In this document: positions 1 through 5,919 of the stretch, piece after piece | Numbering within the stretch: position 1 is the first letter of the stretch | Layout of the letters: each line of letters starts with the position of its first letter | Assembly: GCA_003161835.1 (NCBI GenBank) | Contig: PMNO01000610.1 | Span: 1-5,919, forward strand | Direction of reading: 5' to 3' | Source: Myxococcales bacterium | GTDB taxonomy: Bacteria; Myxococcota_A; Polyangia; Fen-1088 | DNA length: 5,919 nt | The notes under the pieces: generated by a model | Seen by the model: the letters and a program-made list of their open reading frames with translations, nothing else | What the model was told of the DNA's origin: nothing | The model's database searches: none | Program-made: the position numbers and the translations under genes

Positions 1-989
1 CGCATCGACCGATCGCCGGCTTCCAGAACCCGCACCACCGCGCTGCCCTGGCGTCCGTCGCTGCGCGGCCGGGCGCCCGTCGCGATACAGGCCACGAAAT
101 GCTCACATTCCACCAGCAACGGCTCGACGTTGGGCAGGACCGGCGACAGAACGTTCCCGACGCGCACGACCACCCCCTCGGCATAGGTCGCGTGCCCGGA
201 AGGCGGAACCGCGGCCCGATCGTAGATCTTCAGCTTCTCGTCGGGGAGCGTGTCGTCGAAGGTCAACATCTTGCGCGACCCGACCACGGTCAGGCTGCGG
301 CGCTTGTGGGGGTCGAGCCACGACACGTGCAGATGCGCCACCCGACCGTCGGGGAAGCGCAAGGTCCCGAACGCGACGTCCTGTATGTCGCGCTCCCGTT
401 GCAAATAGGCCGCGCCGGTGGCGCTGACCGAGATGGGCCTTTCCCCGAACAAATGGAGCGCCACCGCGATGTCATGCGGGGCAAGCGACCACCAGGCGTT
501 CTCGGTTTGCCGGACGATTCCCAGGTTCACCCGCTGGGCGTACAGATATAAAACGTCGCCCAGATCGCCGGCGTCGACCAGCGCCTTCACCCGTTCGACA
601 GCGGGGTGATAGAGCAAGAGGTGGCCGACCATCAGGGTCAGCCCCCGCCCCTCGGCCAGGGTGCACAGCTCCTCGGCGTCGGCCGCCCGGAGCGCGAGCG
701 GCTTTTCCACGAAGACGTGCCGACCGCTTTGCAGCGCCCGCTTGGCCAACCCATGATGGTTGGGCGCATCGACGGCAATCGCAATCGCGCGCACCGCGGG
801 GTCGGCCAGCACCCGATCGAAATCCTGCGTCATCGGGACACCCGGAAAGCGGCCTCCGATTTCCGTCAACAGCCCGAGGTTCAGGTCGCAAACCCAGCAC
901 AGCGCCGCCCCGCGCGCCAGGTAGAAAGCGCGCACGACGTTCCGGCCCCACCCCGCTGCGCCCACCACCGCCACGCCGATCTCGCTCAT
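1..989 (-). CDS. Gfo/Idh/MocA-family NAD(P)-dependent oxidoreductase (sugar-nucleotide dehydrogenase type), C-terminus cut by window edge
   Basis: Reading the minus strand from the ATG at 989-987 gives an uninterrupted frame of 329 codons that leaves the window without a stop. The N-terminus (MSEIGVAVVGAAGWGRN, glycines 10, 13 and 15) is a Rossmann dinucleotide-binding loop of the 'VGxGxWG' kind. Residues 95-97 are the family's EKP motif, where Lys96 is the expected catalytic lysine. It is followed by GHLLLYHPAV (122-131) and APHDI (170-174), whose His172 fits the second catalytic position. A later SWLDPHKRRSLTVVGSRKM stretch is typical of UDP-sugar 3-dehydrogenase-like members (WlbA/WbpB type). 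Family members usually have about 330-350 residues, so little is missing. The expected role is NAD(P)-linked oxidation or reduction of a sugar or sugar nucleotide in the cytoplasm. The exact substrate cannot be read from sequence. No aminotransferase or acetyltransferase partner is visible. No clear ribosome binding site precedes the ATG. Confidence 0.93.
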   Translation of the reverse strand, partial: MSEIGVAVVGAAGWGRNVVRAFYLARGAALCWVCDLNLGLLTEIGGRFPGVPMTQDFDRVLADPAVRAIAIAVDAPNHHGLAKRALQSGRHVFVEKPLALRAADAEELCTLAEGRGLTLMVGHLLLYHPAVERVKALVDAGDLGDVLYLYAQRVNLGIVRQTENAWWSLAPHDIAVALHLFGERPISVSATGAAYLQRERDIQDVAFGTLRFPDGRVAHLHVSWLDPHKRRSLTVVGSRKMLTFDDTLPDEKLKIYDRAAVPPSGHATYAEGVVVRVGNVLSPVLPNVEPLLVECEHFVACIATGARPRSDGRQGSAVVRVLEAGDRSM

Positions 990-1024
990 TGCGGCGGCAT
1001 GTTACCGCGTATTGCAAGCCGAGC

Positions 1025-1030
1025 GGAGGG
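1025..1030 (+). promoter_or_regulatory. Possible ribosome binding site (GGAGGG) for the lipoprotein gene
   Basis: GGAGGG lies nine bases before the in-frame TTG at 1040. It is the only good Shine-Dalgarno match near any candidate start of the lipoprotein gene and is the main reason for choosing TTG 1040 over ATG 1064. The weak point is that the resulting protein has an unusually long stretch before its hydrophobic segment. Confidence 0.4.
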
Positions 1031-1039
1031 ACCGTGGTC

Positions 1040-1723
1040 TTGAGAAAACGCCCCGACGCGGCGATGCTCCAGCCCGTGACAACGGGGCGCGAACATGAGG
1101 CTCGACGGCCGGCCAGGCGACGAACACACGTCGGGGCATACACTGGCTCTCTCTTGAGCTCTGTCTTGGTTCTCCCCGTCGGATTCTTCTTCGTGGGGTG
1201 CATCCTGGTCACGCTGGGCTGTGCACCCGCGGTGCTCCCACCGGGGGCGCGTATTTCGCGCGCGCTCGTGCTGTCGCACGACGACAACCGAGCCTCCGCC
1301 AGCCTGAAGTTTCCCAACCTGACCTACGAAAGCATCGTGCGCTTCGAGCTGCCTGACGGCAAACACCGGGCGTTGCGACTCGGCCTCATGGCCGCCTCCG
1401 CGGGAAGCGTCGCAATCGCATTTTACGAGAACAGCGTGCTCGAAACTCCCGGCGAGGAGATGCGCGTCATCAACCGCGATCTCGCGCCAGACGACGTTTC
1501 CAACGGCAAGGATGGTCGCTGGGCCTTGGAAGACTTGCGCGACCTGCCCCCGCTCCAGGGAGTCCTGTGGGTGGGCATTCGCAAGGTCGGCGGCGATCCG
1601 TCGCTCTGGACCAGCGCCGTCGTGTCGGGCCAGGTGTACCTGCGCGATCGCAATCCGGGCAGCGCCCTGGGTTTGCTGCCGGTCAAACGGACCCCGATGG
1701 TTCGTCTCGAAGTCCTGCCCTAG
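1040..1723 (+). CDS. Predicted lipoprotein of unknown function
   Basis: I do not recognise this family. Counting from TTG 1040, the product has an Arg-rich N-terminal stretch, a hydrophobic segment (LSSVLVLPVGFFFVGCILVT), and two cysteines (54 and 61) in lipobox-like contexts: FFVGC and VTLGC. The second, followed by APAVLPPG, is the better lipidation site. The mature part of about 165 residues alternates hydrophobic and polar residues (RFELPDGKHRALRLGLMAA, SAGSVAIAFYENSV, LQGVLWVGIRKVGG, SGQVYLRDRN), which suggests a beta-rich secreted or periplasmic domain. This is inference. Start choice is uncertain. The frame is open from TTG 989; ATG 1064 has no ribosome binding site; TTG 1154 and TTG 1166 would give a shorter, uncharged leader. 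Codons before about 1150 show a weaker GC third-position bias than those after, so the true start may be later. The gene diverges from the oxidoreductase and its 3' end overlaps thiD by 41 bp. Confidence 0.7.
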   Translation: MRKRPDAAMLQPVTTGREHEARRPARRRTHVGAYTGSLLSSVLVLPVGFFFVGCILVTLGCAPAVLPPGARISRALVLSHDDNRASASLKFPNLTYESIVRFELPDGKHRALRLGLMAASAGSVAIAFYENSVLETPGEEMRVINRDLAPDDVSNGKDGRWALEDLRDLPPLQGVLWVGIRKVGGDPSLWTSAVVSGQVYLRDRNPGSALGLLPVKRTPMVRLEVLP

Positions 1724-2558
1724 AATCGATCGGCAGATGCCACTCGTCGCCCGTGTCGACGGCCCTTGCGATGGCGTCCGCCAGCCAGTCCTTCGCCGCG
1801 ACGATGGCCTGTTCCAGGGAGAGATGCCGGCCCAAACCCACCGCGATCGCCGTCGCCAAGGCGCAGCCCGTGCCGCGCACGGATGGCCCAGGGACGCGGC
1901 GCCCGGGAAACGGCCGAACCCCTGCGCCCGACACCAGGATATCGACGCAGTCCGGGCCGACGAGGTGGCCCCCCTTGACCAAGACGGCGCCCAAGCCCCG
2001 CCGATGGAGTTCCGCCCCGGCGCCAGCGGCATCGGCGGCGTTCTTCACGGGGAGGCCCGCCAGCGCAGCTGCCTCCGAGGCATTGGGGGTGGTCAACGTC
2101 ACACGACGACCCAGGTCGACGAGCGCTGCCACCTCGCCCACGAAGAGGTCCCCGCCGCTCGACGCCGTCAAGACGGGATCAAGGACTATCGGGCCGCCGA
2201 AATCGCCCAAGGCTTCCCCGACCGCTGCGGCTGACGGCGCGTCCGGCAGCATGCCTATTTTCACGGCCACGCACACCTCTGTCCGACCAGGGTCACCCCC
2301 GTCTCGTTTGATACTTTGCAGAGCTCCGCGCACGGCGGCCCCAAGCGCGCTCGGCCCGCGGGGCTCGATCGAGCGCACGCCGCCCGGTGACTGTTCGGTC
2401 CACGCCGTCGGCACCAGACGCACGGCGGCGCCCAAGGTGCGCGCTGTAAGAAAATCGCGCACCACCCCAGCGCCGCCCGTGGGATCGAACCCACCGATTG
2501 CCACAATCACCGGACGTGACGTCGCGTCGGTCTTCACAAATGCTCCTATCGCGCTCAT
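1683..2558 (-). CDS. thiD: Hydroxymethylpyrimidine / phosphomethylpyrimidine kinase
   Basis: ThiD phosphorylates HMP to HMP-P and then to HMP-PP, the pyrimidine half of thiamin, in the cytoplasm. The 291-residue product is slightly longer than the usual 260-270. It shows the ribokinase-fold ThiD motifs in order: GGFDPTGGAG (22-31), TAWTEQSPGGV (51-61, Gln56 aligning with the pyrimidine-contacting Gln44 of the Salmonella enzyme), KIGML (100-104), VLDPVLTASSG (125-135), TPNASEA (157-163), VKGGH (194-198), and RGTGC (228-232) with Cys232 at the catalytic cysteine and anion-hole position. The ATG at 2558 puts 20 residues before the first glycine motif. It is preceded by AGGTGG ten bases upstream. 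The extra length is a short loop around residues 85-95 plus a C-terminal tail, and that tail is the part overlapping the convergent lipoprotein gene. No other thiamin gene is nearby. The closest alternative would be a pyridoxal kinase-like relative, but the GTGC and KGGH contexts favour ThiD. Confidence 0.95.
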   Translation of the reverse strand: MSAIGAFVKTDATSRPVIVAIGGFDPTGGAGVVRDFLTARTLGAAVRLVPTAWTEQSPGGVRSIEPRGPSALGAAVRGALQSIKRDGGDPGRTEVCVAVKIGMLPDAPSAAAVGEALGDFGGPIVLDPVLTASSGGDLFVGEVAALVDLGRRVTLTTPNASEAAALAGLPVKNAADAAGAGAELHRRGLGAVLVKGGHLVGPDCVDILVSGAGVRPFPGRRVPGPSVRGTGCALATAIAVGLGRHLSLEQAIVAAKDWLADAIARAVDTGDEWHLPIDSRAGLRDEPSGSV

Positions 2559-2699
2559 TGCAGCAATACCACCTGCTCGCTATCATGATGATGCGGCAGG
2601 GTAGAAATTCTGCGGCATGGTTCGTTGTCGAGTCACGGCGTGGCCGACGTCAGTGATTCGTGGGGGGTGGGGGCGGATGCCTTTCACACTTGATCGAAC
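2559..2699. promoter_or_regulatory. Divergent intergenic region between thiD and the kinase gene
   Basis: These 141 bases separate two outward-facing start codons, so promoters for both genes are expected here. I see no convincing sigma-70 hexamer pair or TPP riboswitch. Visible structure includes the palindrome ATCATGAT near 2582-2589, a GACGTC palindrome near 2645-2650, and a G-rich tract at 2662-2676 (runs of six, five and two G). That tract is immediately followed by a small ATG reading frame running into the kinase start. Confidence 0.5.
2569..2574 (-). promoter_or_regulatory. Ribosome binding site of thiD (AGGTGG)
   Basis: On the minus strand AGGTGG stands ten bases before the ATG at 2558. 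It is a moderate Shine-Dalgarno match at a slightly long but workable distance, and it supports this ATG as the thiD start. Confidence 0.5.
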
Positions 2700-2703
2700 G
2701 TGA
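2677..2703 (+). other. Possible upstream mini-ORF (8 codons) overlapping the kinase start
   Basis: ATG at 2677 opens a frame reading MPFTLDRT and stopping at TGA 2701-2703. That stop overlaps the kinase GTG start (2700-2702) in a GTGA arrangement. The G-rich tract just upstream could act as a poor ribosome binding site, while the kinase GTG itself has none that I can see. Translational coupling through this leader is therefore possible. An eight-codon frame can easily arise by chance, so this is a candidate only. Confidence 0.2.
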
Positions 2704-4502
2704 CCCAGCAACTCTCAGAGCCGATTCAGTTCGGTAAGTACACGCTCCACGAACGGATCGGACGTGGAGGCATGGCCGATGTGTTCAAGGGCCACATTCA
2801 AGGTCCGGCGGGGTTCGAACGGGTCTTCGTCATCAAGCGCATCTTGCCTCACCTCTCGGACGATCCGGCATTCATCCGCATGTTCGTCGAGGAAGCCAAG
2901 ATGTCGGCGCGGCTCAACCACGCCAACATCGTTCAGATCTTCGAGCTTGGCGCGGTGGAGGGCGAGTTCTTCATCTCGATGGAGCACGTATCGGGGCATG
3001 ACCTCTCGGAAACGATGCGCGCCCTCTGGAAATCGTCGGGCGCGCCCCGGCCAGATCTGGTCGCCTACGTCGGCCGTGAAATGTGCCGGGCGCTGGGCTA
3101 CGCACATGGATTGACCGACGAACACGGCAAACATCTGGGAATGATCCACCGCGACGTCTCACCCTCGAACGTCATGCTGTCGTACGAGGGCGCCGTCAAG
3201 TTGCTGGACTTCGGCATCGCGAAGGCTCTGGGAGACGCGCCCGACCCGGCACGAGGCGGAACGCTCAAGGGCAAGTACGCGTACATGGCGCCCGAGCAAA
3301 CCGCAGGCGACGACGTCGATCATCGGATCGATATTTTCGCGGCGGGAATCGTCCTGCACGAGGTGCTGACCGGGCGCCGGTTGTTCAAGGGCCAAAGCGA
3401 CATTCAAACTATCGAGCGCGTGCGGCGGTGCGAGGTCCGCCCACCGTCGTACCTGAATCCCGCGTGTCCGCCCGCGTTGGACGAGATTCTCCTCCGCGCG
3501 CTCGCCCGCGATCCGGCCGATCGGTTTCAGACGGCGGGCGAGATGGCGGACGCGCTGGACGACATCGTGCACGCCGCCCATTTCACCCCCCAGCACCTGG
3601 CAGCCATCTTGCGCGAAACCTTCGGCATGGACGGCGGCAGTGGCCCCGGAGCGGTGATGGAGCGGCGACTGACCTCTTCGAGCATCACCAACTCCACCGT
3701 TTCGACGACATCGTCGTCCTCGCGTCGATCTCCGACGGTGCCCCCGATTGCGCTCTCCGGACCGCGCCATCAAACAGCGCGCCTGACCGCCGTGGACGCG
3801 GGGGACATGACCGCCGCCACGATAGGTTCCGTCGCATCGCGGCCGCCGTGGAGGCGGGCACCGTTCTGGTTGATCGCCCTCGTTTGCTGCGCCGGCATCG
3901 GGCTGGCCGTATCCAGGGGCGTCAAGGTCGATGGGAGGATCGGCATCAGCGACACCAGCGCCACGCGCGCGCGGCCGCCACGTGCTGCTTCCACGACCAA
4001 ACGGCCCAAACCCATGCCCGTCCTCATCCAAAGCGATCCCGAAGGCGCCGATATCTATGTCGCGGGAAGGTTGGAGTCGCTCGGGACGACGCCCCGCTGG
4101 GTCACGCTAGAAATCGATCCGGACGTGCCAGCCCGGGTCATGGTTCGAAAATCGGGTTTTCAGGACAAGGCGTTCGCGGTCGAGACCGAAAAACCGCCGG
4201 TCGTCCAAATGATTCCCACTGGCGCGCCGAATTCCCTGCCGGGTTCCGGGGGGCCGAAGTTTGCTGGCGGCAGGGCCGCGGCCTCAGCCAGCGTCTCCGC
4301 GACTTCCCCCGCCGGCGCCAAGCTGTTGGCTCAAAGGCCGGTCCCGCAGAAGACGGTACGGTCCCGCCCGGCGGCGAAGTCGGTCGTCAAGCTCCGGGGC
4401 GAGGGGCAACCCTCCGCGCAAGACAATCCGGAGGACAAGGCACAAGCGCCCGCGCCAGATGACGTGCCCGGCCCGGACCGGGGCGAGCCAACGGCCGAGT
4501 GA
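2700..4502 (+). CDS. Membrane-anchored Ser/Thr protein kinase with C-terminal PEGA domain
   Basis: The 600-residue product starts with a Hanks-type kinase domain (about residues 14-290). It has the glycine loop GRGGMADVF (21-29), ATP-binding Lys46 in VIKRI, the helix-C Glu at 64 or 65 in FVEEAKM, HRDVSPSN (150-157), DFG (170-172), activation segment GTLKGKYAYMAPEQ (187-200) with Thr188 a plausible phosphosite, and the conserved Arg275 near the domain end. All catalytic residues are present except that the usual Lys of HRDLKPEN is Ser154, a variant familiar in myxobacterial kinases. A Ser/Thr-rich linker (325-346) and a single hydrophobic span (about 389-404) follow. Next comes a PEGA domain (about 441-500: VLIQSDPEGADIYVAG...), probably outside the cytoplasmic membrane, and an Ala/Pro/Lys-rich tail. 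GTG 2700 is the first possible start after an in-frame stop at 2691. The likely role is envelope-linked signalling; substrates are unknown. Glycosyltransferase genes follow 87 bp downstream. Confidence 0.96.
   Translation: MTQQLSEPIQFGKYTLHERIGRGGMADVFKGHIQGPAGFERVFVIKRILPHLSDDPAFIRMFVEEAKMSARLNHANIVQIFELGAVEGEFFISMEHVSGHDLSETMRALWKSSGAPRPDLVAYVGREMCRALGYAHGLTDEHGKHLGMIHRDVSPSNVMLSYEGAVKLLDFGIAKALGDAPDPARGGTLKGKYAYMAPEQTAGDDVDHRIDIFAAGIVLHEVLTGRRLFKGQSDIQTIERVRRCEVRPPSYLNPACPPALDEILLRALARDPADRFQTAGEMADALDDIVHAAHFTPQHLAAILRETFGMDGGSGPGAVMERRLTSSSITNSTVSTTSSSSRRSPTVPPIALSGPRHQTARLTAVDAGDMTAATIGSVASRPPWRRAPFWLIALVCCAGIGLAVSRGVKVDGRIGISDTSATRARPPRAASTTKRPKPMPVLIQSDPEGADIYVAGRLESLGTTPRWVTLEIDPDVPARVMVRKSGFQDKAFAVETEKPPVVQMIPTGAPNSLPGSGGPKFAGGRAAASASVSATSPAGAKLLAQRPVPQKTVRSRPAAKSVVKLRGEGQPSAQDNPEDKAQAPAPDDVPGPDRGEPTAE
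3672..3737 (+). repeat. Ser/Thr low-complexity linker inside the kinase gene
   Basis: Codons 325-346 of the kinase encode 16 Ser or Thr out of 22 residues, including a run of four serines (338-341) followed by RRSPT. It lies between the kinase domain and the membrane span, in the cytoplasmic juxtamembrane region. Such linkers are often autophosphorylated. That function is inference here. Confidence 0.6.
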
Positions 4503-4508
4503 CCTGAC

Positions 4509-4520
4509 CCTCGCGCGAGG
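4509..4520. repeat. Perfect 12-base palindrome after the kinase stop
   Basis: CCTCGCGCGAGG lies seven bases after the kinase TGA. A variant pairing adds GACC (4506-4509) with GGTC (4519-4522) around a bulged C. It could form a small hairpin or bind a dimeric regulator, but no T-tract follows, so it is not a convincing intrinsic terminator. It might equally be chance in GC-rich DNA. Confidence 0.3.
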
Positions 4521-4589
4521 TCTGTCCCCGGTTCGCCCTGACTTGCGCAATCCTTGACAACTCCCCCTCGGTTTTGCTCCCCTGCCAGC

Positions 4590-5375
4590 ATGCTGCGCGG
4601 TCAGAGAATCGCGGTCGTCGTCCCCGCTTTCAACGAAGCAGACAAGATCGCCCGGACCATTCGGTCGGTCCCGGGGTTTGTCGATCACGTGATCGTCGTC
4701 GATGACGCCAGCGGCGACTCCACGGCGCGAATCGCCGCACGGTCTGGGCGCCGCGGATTGGAGGTTCTGAGTCACGCGACCAATCGCGGCGTCGGCGCCG
4801 CCATCGCCACGGGATACCGCCGGGCCGCGGCGTTGGGCGCACAGGCCACTGCCGTGATGGCCGGTGACGCCCAGATGGACCCGGCCGATCTACCCCAGCT
4901 TCTGGCTCCCGTGCTCTCGGGCGCCGCCGACTACGCCAAAGGCAACCGATTCGCCTGGTCCGACTGCTGGCGCCAAATGCCCTGGTCTCGGTACCTGGGA
5001 AACGTCGTCCTGTCCCTGCTGACGAGGCTGGCATGCGGCTATGGCACATTGTTCGATTCTCAATGTGGTTACACCGTCGCGTCACGCGCCGCGCTCCAGG
5101 CCATCGATCCGGACACGATGTTCGCCCGCTACGGATACCCCAATGATCTGCTGGCACGATTGGCGCGCGCGGGCGCACGCGTGGTCGATGTGCCCGTGCG
5201 ACCGGTTTACGGCCCCGGCTGGCGGTCCGGGATTCGGGTGTGGACTGTGGTGTACCCGATCTCGTTCGTTCTTTTGCGCGCCCTCGTTCTGCGCCTCCTC
5301 GTCCGCTACGCGCGATGGGGGACAAAACCGGCGCGTATCGTCGGTGGATTCCCGCGCGTGTCGAGCTCGATTTGA
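4590..5375 (+). CDS. Glycosyltransferase family 2 (GT-A fold)
   Basis: The product transfers a sugar from an activated donor, most likely to a lipid or polysaccharide acceptor at the cytoplasmic face of the membrane. From ATG 4590 the 261 residues begin MLRGQRIAVVVPAFNEADKI, the classic GT2 first strand. DDAS follows at 38-41 (nucleotide binding), then NRGVGAA (65-71) and the metal-site motif GDAQMDP (92-98; Asp93 and Asp97). Further motifs are ADYAKGNRF, a DSQCGYT acceptor-side motif, YGYPNDLLARL and VPVRPVYGPG. The C-terminus has a hydrophobic stretch (about 217-238) that may anchor it to the membrane. The layout resembles dolichyl-phosphate-mannose-synthase-like GT2 enzymes from polysaccharide loci. 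TTG 4554 would add 12 residues, but ATG 4590 matches the family N-terminus; neither has a clear ribosome binding site. Its stop overlaps the next gene's start by four bases. Donor and acceptor are unknown. Confidence 0.93.
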   Translation: MLRGQRIAVVVPAFNEADKIARTIRSVPGFVDHVIVVDDASGDSTARIAARSGRRGLEVLSHATNRGVGAAIATGYRRAAALGAQATAVMAGDAQMDPADLPQLLAPVLSGAADYAKGNRFAWSDCWRQMPWSRYLGNVVLSLLTRLACGYGTLFDSQCGYTVASRAALQAIDPDTMFARYGYPNDLLARLARAGARVVDVPVRPVYGPGWRSGIRVWTVVYPISFVLLRALVLRLLVRYARWGTKPARIVGGFPRVSSSI

Positions 5376-5919
5376 GGATCGGCGTTCTGACGACCTCATT
5401 TCCGCGGTACGCGGGGGACTTTGCGGGTGGCTTTGTGGAGGACGGCGTGCGTGCATGCGCCCGCGCGGGCAATTTGGTGGACGTGATAGCCGCGGGCGCC
5501 GCCACCCGGCCCCGCGGCCCGGACACGCCACAGAAGGACGCGCGCGACAACCCGACGTTGGAACTGGGCCCTGGCGTCACGGTTCACCGACTTCGATTGC
5601 CCGCGGTACCGGAGGCGACCGCTCTATTCTTTGGCTCGGGCGCGCCGGAGACGTTGGAGTCCGGAGGCATCGGCTCCTGGCTTCAGGCGGGATTCTTCTG
5701 GGCCGCGCTCTGCGAACGCGTGCGGCAGCGCGCACGCTCCTGGGATCGGATCGTCGCCCACTGGCTGGTGCCCTCCGCGCTCGCAGCGCGTGCGGTAGCG
5801 CCGCATTTGCCCTTGACCGCCTACGCCCATTCGGGGGACGTCGCATTGCTCGAGAGAATCCCGGCCGGCGCGGCACTCGGCCGACGGCTGGCGCGCGAGA
5901 CGGACGATTTGATCTTCGT
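5372..5919 (+). CDS. Glycosyltransferase family 4-like (GT-B fold), N-terminal domain, cut by window edge
   Basis: The frame from TTG 5372 stays open for 182 codons to the window end. It begins MRIGVLTTSFPRYAGDFAGGFVED, matching the first strand and loop of GT-B glycosyltransferases (the 'TSSYPRxxGDFAGxFV' pattern). A later WDRIVAHWLVPSALAARAV and LTAYAHSGDVALLE correspond to the 'HAHWLxPsGlaA' and 'tHGxDv' elements of the acceptor-side N-terminal domain. The donor-binding C-terminal half (E-x7-E motif) lies outside the window. TTG is chosen because it yields the canonical N-terminus and a TTGA overlap with the upstream GT2 stop. The in-frame ATG at 5315 would add 19 residues inside the GT2 gene and has no ribosome binding site. 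The overlap implies translational coupling and work in the same glycan pathway. The sugar specificity is not readable. Confidence 0.9.
   Translation, partial: MRIGVLTTSFPRYAGDFAGGFVEDGVRACARAGNLVDVIAAGAATRPRGPDTPQKDARDNPTLELGPGVTVHRLRLPAVPEATALFFGSGAPETLESGGIGSWLQAGFFWAALCERVRQRARSWDRIVAHWLVPSALAARAVAPHLPLTAYAHSGDVALLERIPAGAALGRRLARETDDLIF

Noticed and set aside
986..2032. Long minus-strand open frame across the lipoprotein gene and part of thiD
   Set aside because: Its translation is low-complexity Arg/Gly/Ala/Gln-rich with no family motif, and it lies antisense to the lipoprotein and out of frame with thiD; long open frames arise readily in GC-rich DNA.
1567..2604. Long plus-strand open frame antisense to thiD
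   Set aside because: The product is Pro/Ala/Arg/Ser-rich without motifs, while the opposite strand encodes a complete ThiD with all its signatures.
2613..2628. Sigma-54-like promoter (GGCATG ... TTGT) upstream of the kinase
   Set aside because: The -24 half looks good but the spacing to the -12 half is one base too long and the invariant GC there is GT.
3083..4462. Long plus-strand frame overlapping the kinase in another phase
   Set aside because: It is an Arg-rich shadow of the kinase codons; the kinase frame has an ordered set of conserved motifs.
4506..4522. Intrinsic terminator after the kinase gene
   Set aside because: The stem is short, needs a bulge and is not followed by a T-tract.
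4554..4559. Consensus TTGACA that could be a -35 box for the glycosyltransferase genes
   Set aside because: No TATAAT-like hexamer lies 16-18 bases downstream; the expected position is C-rich. The TTG also serves as a less likely alternative GT2 start.

Overview
The window is high-GC bacterial DNA. GC-rich third codon positions leave long spurious open frames on every strand. It carries six protein-coding genes and no RNA gene, CRISPR array or mobile element that I can see. The Hanks-type Ser/Thr kinase has a 'GRGGMADVF' glycine loop, an 'HRDVSPSN' catalytic loop, a 'GKYAYMAPEQ' activation segment, one membrane span and a C-terminal PEGA domain. Together with the sugar-nucleotide and glycosyltransferase genes this points to a myxobacterium or close relative (Myxococcota). 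That assignment is inference from gene style, not from a marker gene.

Layout, left to right. (1) Positions 989 to 1, minus strand: a Gfo/Idh/MocA-family NAD(P)-dependent oxidoreductase of the sugar-nucleotide dehydrogenase type, running off the left edge. (2) About 1040 to 1723, plus strand: a small predicted lipoprotein of unknown family, divergent from gene 1. (3) 2558 to 1683, minus strand: thiD (HMP/HMP-P kinase of thiamin synthesis), convergent with the lipoprotein gene and overlapping its 3' end by 41 bp. (4) 2559-2699: a 141-bp divergent intergenic region, the likely site of the thiD and kinase promoters. (5) 2700-4502, plus strand: a 600-residue membrane-anchored Ser/Thr kinase with a PEGA domain. 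(6) 4590-5375, plus strand: a GT-A fold family 2 glycosyltransferase. (7) 5372 to the right edge, plus strand: the N-terminal part of a GT-B fold (family 4-like) glycosyltransferase that overlaps the previous gene by four bases (TTGA), so the two are very probably translated together.

How the genes may work together. The two coupled glycosyltransferases look like the start of a polysaccharide or glycolipid assembly operon on the right. The oxidoreductase at the left edge belongs to a family that often makes modified sugar nucleotides for such pathways, but it is transcribed the other way and is separated by thiD and the lipoprotein gene. The kinase lies 87 bp upstream of the glycosyltransferases on the same strand, so co-transcription and a regulatory or envelope-sensing link are possible but not shown. 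ThiD looks like a lone housekeeping gene: no other thi gene is in the window and I recognised no TPP riboswitch.

I found no clearly new biological system. The most useful points for a second look are the unclassified lipoprotein and its uncertain start, the 41-bp convergent overlap, the kinase-glycosyltransferase linkage, and tiny reading frames whose stops overlap the starts of two genes that lack a good ribosome binding site.
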